From the NCBI GenBank assembly GCA_903830015.1, contig CAIKSH010000214.1, positions 1 through 9,155 of the forward strand: a stretch of DNA of 9,155 bases. Direction: 5' to 3'. A program made the position numbers and the translations under genes. The DNA is from an uncultured Solirubrobacterales bacterium (lineage in GTDB: Bacteria; Actinomycetota; Thermoleophilia; Solirubrobacterales; Solirubrobacteraceae). The notes beneath the pieces were generated by a model. It was not told the origin of the DNA. It saw only the letters and a program-made list of their open reading frames with translations, and searched no databases. This document shows, piece after piece, positions 5,935-9,155 of this stretch (the first letter of the stretch is position 1; every line of letters starts with the position of its first letter).

Positions 5935-7290
5935 GTGCGCCAGATCCGCCTACACGACACCCGCCGCGGCGAGGTCGTCGATTTCGAGCCGCGCGACCCG
6001 GGTCGCGCCTCGATCTACGCCTGCGGCCCCACCGTCTACAGCCGGATCCACATCGGCAACGCGCGCCCCTTCGTCGTCTACTCGCTGCTGAAGCGCTTCC
6101 TGGAGGCCGAGGGCCTGGAGACGACACTGGTGATGAACGTCACCGACGTCAACGACAAGATCTACGACGCCGCCCGGGCCGCCGACCCGCCGGTGGCCAG
6201 CGACGAACTGGCGCGGGAGATGACCGCGGCCTACGTTGCCGACACCGACGCCCTGGGCCTCGGTCGTCCCGACCACGAGCCGCTGGCCGGCGAGACGATC
6301 GACGGGATCATCGCGCTGATCGGGACCCTGATCGAGGCCGGCTCGGCCTACGCGGTCGACGGCGACGTCTATTTCTCGGTCCGGTCCGATTCCGCCTACG
6401 GGGAGCTCTCCCACCGCTCGGTCGACGCGATGGACCAGGGGGAGGGGGTGGAGGGAGCCAGCCGCAAGCGCGACCCGCTCGACTTCGCCCTCTGGAAGGC
6501 CACCAAGGAGGGGGAGGACACCGCCTGGGATGCTCCCTGGGGTCGCGGCCGGCCGGGCTGGCACATCGAGTGCTCCGCGATGGCCGAGGGGCTCCTCGGC
6601 GTCGGTTTCGACATTCACGGCGGGGGCAACGACCTCGTCTTCCCCCACCACGAGAACGAAGCGGCCCAGACCCGGATGGCCCGCGGCTCCGAGCTGGCCC
6701 GGATCTGGATGCACAACGGGATGCTCCAGCTCGCCGGGGAGAAGATGGCCAAGAGCACCGGCAACATCGAGCCGCTGGCCGCGGTCGTTGAGCGCTGGGG
6801 GCCCGAGGCCGTAATCCTCTTCTTCGTCTCGGGCCACTACCGCCAGCCGCTGCTCTTCGGCGACACCGAGCTCGAGGCGGCCCGCACCAGCGCCCGCCGG
6901 ATCCGCGAGCAGGCCGCCCGCACGGTGGCCGGCCCCTCTCCCGAAGAGCTCTCGGGGCACCGGGAGGCCTTCTTCGACTCCCTGGCCGACGACTTCAACA
7001 CCCCGAAGGCCCTGGCCGCGCTGCACGCCTGGCTCAGGGGAGCATCCGGGATCGACTCGCCGGGCAACGAGGACCTCGTGGCGATGCTGACCTGCCTGGG
7101 GCTCGAGAGCCTTCTCGAGCCGGCCGAGGTCCCGGAGGCCGACGAGAGCGCCCTCGCCCTGCTCCGAGAGCGCGAGGAGGCGCGCGCGGCAGGCGACTTC
7201 GAACGCGCCGATGCCCTGCGCGACGAGCTCGCCGCCCTGGGCTGGGAGGTCCGGGACGGGGCCGGCGGCGCCGAGCTCGTGCGCCCGTGA
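5935..7290 (+). CDS. cysS: Cysteinyl-tRNA synthetase
   Basis: A 451-residue class I aminoacyl-tRNA synthetase that charges tRNA-Cys. Visible features are the zinc and cysteine-binding C30 in the CGPTVY motif, the HIGH-type signature HIGN (39-42), further zinc ligands C213 (HIECSAM), H238 and E242 (FPHHENE), and the KMSKS-type loop KMAKS (270-274). A C-terminal helical DALR-like part follows (~340-451). The mycothiol ligase MshC is a paralogue, but the overall length and the intact C-terminal tRNA-binding region favour CysS. The GTG start has no SD and sits 6 nt after a TAGATT element, so a leaderless mRNA is likely. It begins 21 nt after ispF ends and overlaps rlmB by 4 nt, so cysS and rlmB form one unit. 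Confidence 0.97.
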   Translation: MRQIRLHDTRRGEVVDFEPRDPGRASIYACGPTVYSRIHIGNARPFVVYSLLKRFLEAEGLETTLVMNVTDVNDKIYDAARAADPPVASDELAREMTAAYVADTDALGLGRPDHEPLAGETIDGIIALIGTLIEAGSAYAVDGDVYFSVRSDSAYGELSHRSVDAMDQGEGVEGASRKRDPLDFALWKATKEGEDTAWDAPWGRGRPGWHIECSAMAEGLLGVGFDIHGGGNDLVFPHHENEAAQTRMARGSELARIWMHNGMLQLAGEKMAKSTGNIEPLAAVVERWGPEAVILFFVSGHYRQPLLFGDTELEAARTSARRIREQAARTVAGPSPEELSGHREAFFDSLADDFNTPKALAALHAWLRGASGIDSPGNEDLVAMLTCLGLESLLEPAEVPEADESALALLREREEARAAGDFERADALRDELAALGWEVRDGAGGAELVRP

Positions 7291-7982
7291 TCATCTACGG
7301 GCGCAACGCGGTCCGCGAGGCCCTGCGTTCCGGGCGCCGCCCGGTTACCGAGATCTGGGCTGCGGAGACCGTCTCCACCGAGCCCTGGCTTGCGGCCCTG
7401 CCCGACGTGACAATCCACGGTGGGGAGGAGATCGCCTCGCGCTGCGGCAGCGAGGACCACCAGGGCGTCTGTGCCGACGCCGGCGAGTACCGCTACGTGC
7501 CGGCGGCGGAGCTGCTCGAAGGACCCGACCCGCTGATCGTCGTCCTCGACCAGGTCCAGGACCCGCAGAACCTCGGCGCGGTCTGCCGTACCGCCGAGGC
7601 GGTCGGGGCCGCCGGGGTGGTCATCCCGGAGCGCCGCAGCGCGGAGGTGACCCCCGCCGCCGTGAAGGCCTCGGCCGGGGCCACCGAGTGGGTCCCCGTG
7701 GCCCGGGTGCGCAACGTGGCCGATTTCCTCGCCGAGGCGAAGAAGGCCGGCTGCTGGTGCTACGGCGCGGCGCTGGGCGACGGCGCCGTCGACTACCTGG
7801 AGCCCGACTATTCCGGGGGGTGCGTACTCGTCCTGGGGGCCGAGGGGGCGGGGCTCAGGCCCCGCGTGGCCGCTTCGTGTGACCAGCTCGTCACATTACC
7901 CATGCGTGGGAGCCTGGATTCCCTGAATATCAGCGCCGCAGCGGCTGCACTTCTCTATGCAATCGCCTCCCGCAGGGCTTGA
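7287..7982 (+). CDS. rlmB: 23S rRNA (guanosine-2'-O)-methyltransferase RlmB / SpoU (TrmH) family
   Basis: A 231-residue SPOUT-class methyltransferase that uses SAM to methylate a ribose 2'-OH, for RlmB at G2251 of 23S rRNA. The N terminus MIIYGRNAVREALRSG is the L30e-like substrate-binding domain. The three SpoU motifs follow: DQVQDPQNLGAVCRTAEAVG (88-107), VLVLGAEGAGLRP (180-192) and LPMRGSLDSLNISAAAAALLY (204-224). The motifs carry the catalytic Arg (R101), the SAM-binding knot residues and the motif 3 Asn (N214). The start GTG is within the cysS stop (GTGA), so translation is coupled. Other family members such as TrmH or TsnR-type enzymes share these motifs, but the YGRNAVREAL start and the cysS-rlmB-sigH order support RlmB. 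Confidence 0.92.
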   Translation: MIIYGRNAVREALRSGRRPVTEIWAAETVSTEPWLAALPDVTIHGGEEIASRCGSEDHQGVCADAGEYRYVPAAELLEGPDPLIVVLDQVQDPQNLGAVCRTAEAVGAAGVVIPERRSAEVTPAAVKASAGATEWVPVARVRNVADFLAEAKKAGCWCYGAALGDGAVDYLEPDYSGGCVLVLGAEGAGLRPRVAASCDQLVTLPMRGSLDSLNISAAAAALLYAIASRRA

Positions 7983-8007
7983 CAGGGCTTCATAACTGTG
8001 GGATAAC
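7979..8007 (+). promoter_or_regulatory. Strong sigma-70-type promoter for sigH
   Basis: A perfect -35 TTGACA at 7979-7984 (overlapping the rlmB stop) is followed by a 17-nt spacer and GATAAC at 8002-8007 (4 of 6 bases of TATAAT). A TG at 7999-8000 makes the -10 extended. The predicted transcription start is near 8013-8015, giving a leader of about 125 nt before sigH. This is the best consensus promoter in the window. Confidence 0.75.
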
Positions 8008-8014
8008 CCCGCAT

Positions 8015-8035
8015 ACCTGAGGCTAAACCTCAGGT
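8015..8035 (+). promoter_or_regulatory. 8-bp inverted repeat at the predicted sigH transcription start (operator or 5'-end hairpin)
   Basis: ACCTGAGG (8015-8022) and CCTCAGGT (8028-8035) are perfect reverse complements around a 5-nt CTAAA loop. The repeat begins one or two bases after the predicted start site. As DNA it could be a repressor operator over +1. As RNA it would form a stem-loop at the very 5' end of the sigH mRNA, a position known to protect some mRNAs from decay. It might also end transcripts from rlmB, but no T-run follows. Confidence 0.55.
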
Positions 8036-8106
8036 TGAGAACATAAAACGATCCAACGTTCTTAGCTGGCGCCAGGGGAGGAGTGCGTCACTGAGCTCGT
8101 CCTGTG

Positions 8107-8129
8107 TTTCCCCAATAAAGACGGGGAGA
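8107..8129 (+). promoter_or_regulatory. Possible stem-loop abutting the sigH ribosome binding site
   Basis: TTTCCCC (8107-8113) can pair with GGGGAGA (8123-8129) through six Watson-Crick pairs and one T-G wobble around a 9-nt loop. Its 3' arm touches the SD region GAAAGGA (8128-8134). It could modulate sigH translation, but it is short and may be chance. Confidence 0.3.
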
Positions 8130-8134
8130 AAGGA
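8128..8134 (+). promoter_or_regulatory. Shine-Dalgarno of sigH (GAAAGGA)
   Basis: GAAAGGA lies 6 nt before the GTG at 8141 and supports that start. No other in-frame start with a better SD is seen nearby. Having a leader and an SD distinguishes sigH from the leaderless-looking radA, disA and cysS. Confidence 0.55.
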
Positions 8135-8140
8135 ACGCTC

Positions 8141-8785
8141 GTGGCCCGAATTTCCGCAGTATCTAAGGCTCAGGTACAGGTAGATGATTACTACCTGATC
8201 GCCTTGGCCAAGCAGGGTGACCCGACCGCCTACGACCGCCTCGTCCGCCGCTACCACGGCTTCGTGAGGCTGAAGGCCTCGTCGTACTTCATCGCCGGTG
8301 GCGATAACGACGACCTGATCCAGGAAGGGCTGGTCGGCCTCTACAAGGCGATCCGCGACTACCGCACCGACCGCGAGTCGAGCTTTCGCAACTTTGCCGA
8401 GCTCTGCATCACGCGGCAGATCATCACCGCGGTAAAGACGGCGACCCGCAACAAGCACATGCCGCTCAACCAGTACGTCTCCTTCGCCACGACGCCGGCC
8501 GGCGCCAGCGAGGGGGAGGCGACGCTGGAGGAGGTCCTGCCCGGTTCGCCGGTCCATGACCCGGTGAACCAGGTGATTTCCACCGAAGAGCTGCGCTCCC
8601 TCGTGGACTGCCTCTCCTCGACGCTCTCCGAGCTCGAGGCCCGGGTGCTGGCCCTCTACCTCGACGGTCGCTCCTACGAGGAGGTCGGCGAGATCGTCGG
8701 CTGCGACACCAAGACGGTGGACAACGCCCTCCAGCGCGTAAAGCGCAAGGTCGGCGCCCACCTGCAGTCCCGCGCGGTCGTCTAG
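8141..8785 (+). CDS. sigH: RNA polymerase sigma factor SigH (Spo0H-like, sigma-70 family)
   Basis: A 214-residue sigma-70 family protein with regions 2 and 4 and no sigma-1.1 or full region 3, the size of Bacillus SigH (~218). Region 2 begins around residue 15. The core-binding segment DDLIQEGLVGLYKAIRDYR (57-75) is followed by region 2.4, FRNFAELCITRQIITAVKTATRNKH (82-106), for -10 recognition. A linker (~107-148) leads to region 4, with the helix-turn-helix SYEEVGEIVGCDTKTVDNALQRVKRKV (178-204) for -35 recognition. In Bacillus this factor controls transition-state and early sporulation genes; the role here is unknown. The first ~15 codons are less GC-rich than the rest, as is common near translation starts. 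No anti-sigma gene is adjacent. The gene has its own strong promoter and structured leader. Its stop overlaps the stop of the convergent downstream gene. Confidence 0.92.
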   Translation: MARISAVSKAQVQVDDYYLIALAKQGDPTAYDRLVRRYHGFVRLKASSYFIAGGDNDDLIQEGLVGLYKAIRDYRTDRESSFRNFAELCITRQIITAVKTATRNKHMPLNQYVSFATTPAGASEGEATLEEVLPGSPVHDPVNQVISTEELRSLVDCLSSTLSELEARVLALYLDGRSYEEVGEIVGCDTKTVDNALQRVKRKVGAHLQSRAVV

Positions 8786-9155
8786 GAGGAGCGCGCCAGC
8801 CCGGCCGCGATCTCGCGCGGCCGGTCGGTGACGATCGCGTCGACCCCCATCCGCGCCAGGCGACGGGCCCGCCCGGCGCGGTTGACGGTCCACGCGTGAA
8901 CGAGCTTCCCGTCGGCGTGCAGCGCGCGCACCAGCGGTTCGCTGACCAGCGAGCGGTGGGCCAGGAGCACGTCGAGTCCCTTCGACTCCAGCAGCCCCGG
9001 CGCCGAGGCAGCAAGCTCCCGCTGTTCCGGCCCCCGGCGCAGGAGCCGCTCCCGGCGCCCTGGTTCCGGGGTCGACCAGCCCAGTAGCGCCGCGGGCAGC
9101 ATCCGGCGGATCTCATCCCACGGCCGCTCGTAGTGGCCGCAGACCAGGGCTCGCC
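8782..9155 (-). CDS. Glycerophosphodiester phosphodiesterase family protein (5' partial, C-terminal part)
   Basis: The frame on the - strand is open from the right edge to TAG at 8784-8782, giving about 124 residues. It continues upstream of the internal ATG at 9102 (codons RALVCGHYERPWDEIRR), so that ATG is probably not the start. The C-terminal signature is clear: a leucine-rich helix, GLDVLLAHRSLVSEPLVRALHADGKLVHAWTVNRAGRARRLARMGVDAIVTDRPREI. This is the last beta-alpha units of the GDPD TIM barrel, including the W-T-V-N and G-V-D-x-I-x-T-D-R-P motifs. Such enzymes hydrolyse glycerophosphodiesters to an alcohol and glycerol 3-phosphate. The catalytic N-terminal HRG and metal-binding residues lie beyond the window, so activity cannot be judged. 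It is convergent with sigH, with stops overlapping in CTAG. In Bacillus sigH is followed by rpmG-secE-nusG, so this gene marks where that synteny ends here. Confidence 0.85.
   Translation of the reverse strand, partial: RALVCGHYERPWDEIRRMLPAALLGWSTPEPGRRERLLRRGPEQRELAASAPGLLESKGLDVLLAHRSLVSEPLVRALHADGKLVHAWTVNRAGRARRLARMGVDAIVTDRPREIAAGLARSS
8801..8824. terminator. 9-bp GC hairpin just past sigH (possible bidirectional terminator, no U tract)
   Basis: CCGGCCGCG (8801-8809) and CGCGGCCGG (8816-8824) are perfect reverse complements around a 6-nt loop. The hairpin lies 15 nt after the sigH stop and inside the 3' end of the convergent gene. It could stop + strand transcripts. No T-run follows on either strand, and the sequence also encodes the conserved DRPREIAAG end of the phosphodiesterase, so chance in GC-rich DNA is possible. 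Confidence 0.35.

Noticed and set aside
5950..7026. 358-codon - strand open frame antisense to cysS
   Set aside because: Shadow of cysS, with no motifs and composition typical of antisense GC-rich frames.
5935..7290. Mycothiol ligase MshC instead of CysS
   Set aside because: The length, complete C-terminal tRNA-binding part and cysS-rlmB context fit CysS; nothing specific to MshC is seen.
8035..8065. Second promoter with TTGAGA at 8035-8040 as -35
   Set aside because: At 17-18 nt spacing the -10 would be GTTCTT or TTCTTA, a poor match; the TTGACA/GATAAC promoter upstream is far better.
8083..8094. Three-codon GTG mini-frame after AGGGGAGG in the sigH leader
   Set aside because: The SD-like run is almost directly against the GTG, leaving no proper spacing; too short to judge.
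8030..8893. 287-codon - strand open frame covering sigH and its leader
   Set aside because: Runs across the sigH promoter region and the true - strand GDPD gene in another frame; no family resemblance.
1..9155. CRISPR arrays, insertion sequences, tRNA or rRNA genes, prophage or defence genes
   Set aside because: No regularly spaced repeats, terminal inverted repeats with transposase, clover-leaf sequences or relevant protein families were seen on either strand.

Overview
This is a GC-rich (about two thirds GC by eye) chromosomal window packed with housekeeping genes. All complete genes are on the + strand and most start within a few bases of the previous stop. The order is clpC 3' end - radA - disA - carD - ispD - PHP phosphatase - ispF - cysS - rlmB - sigH. 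It matches the Bacillus clpC-radA-disA-(yacL)-ispD-ispF-...-cysS-...-rlmB-...-sigH block, with carD where Bacillus has yacL. Together with the GC content, the CarD protein and GTG starts, this suggests a deep-branching actinobacterium, most likely of the Thermoleophilia type (Solirubrobacterales or Gaiellales-like). That placement is inference from gene order and protein character only.

Layout. 1-664: a reading frame open to the left edge whose first ~90 codons look like a DUF58 (vWA-like) protein and whose remainder is the C-terminal end of the ClpC unfoldase. The switch falls on a short VIVFH stretch common to both families, so this is either an unusual fusion or, more likely, an assembly chimera near a contig end. 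712-3240: radA and disA, two genome-integrity and c-di-AMP genes, each with its own leaderless-type promoter. 3297-5913: carD, ispD, a PHP-family histidinol-phosphatase-like gene and ispF, tightly coupled (SD-led, then 1-nt and 4-nt overlaps). 5935-7982: cysS and rlmB with a 4-nt overlap. 7983-8140: the only sizeable intergenic stretch (158 nt), holding a strong promoter and several potential RNA structures ahead of sigH. 8141-8785: a Spo0H-like sigma factor. 8782-9155: the 3' part of a convergent glycerophosphodiester phosphodiesterase gene cut by the right edge.

How the genes relate. RadA and DisA connect recombination repair with c-di-AMP. CarD is an RNA polymerase-binding transcription regulator. 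IspD and IspF are two steps of the MEP isoprenoid pathway. CysS and RlmB serve translation, and SigH redirects transcription. I see no defence system, mobile element, CRISPR array, tRNA or rRNA, and no clearly novel multi-gene system. The points most worth a second look are the DUF58/ClpC junction, the apparent non-canonical ATC start of carD (no ATG/GTG/TTG is available where the conserved domain begins), the repeated TAGNNT-N6-start leaderless promoter layout at radA and cysS, and the structured leader of sigH.
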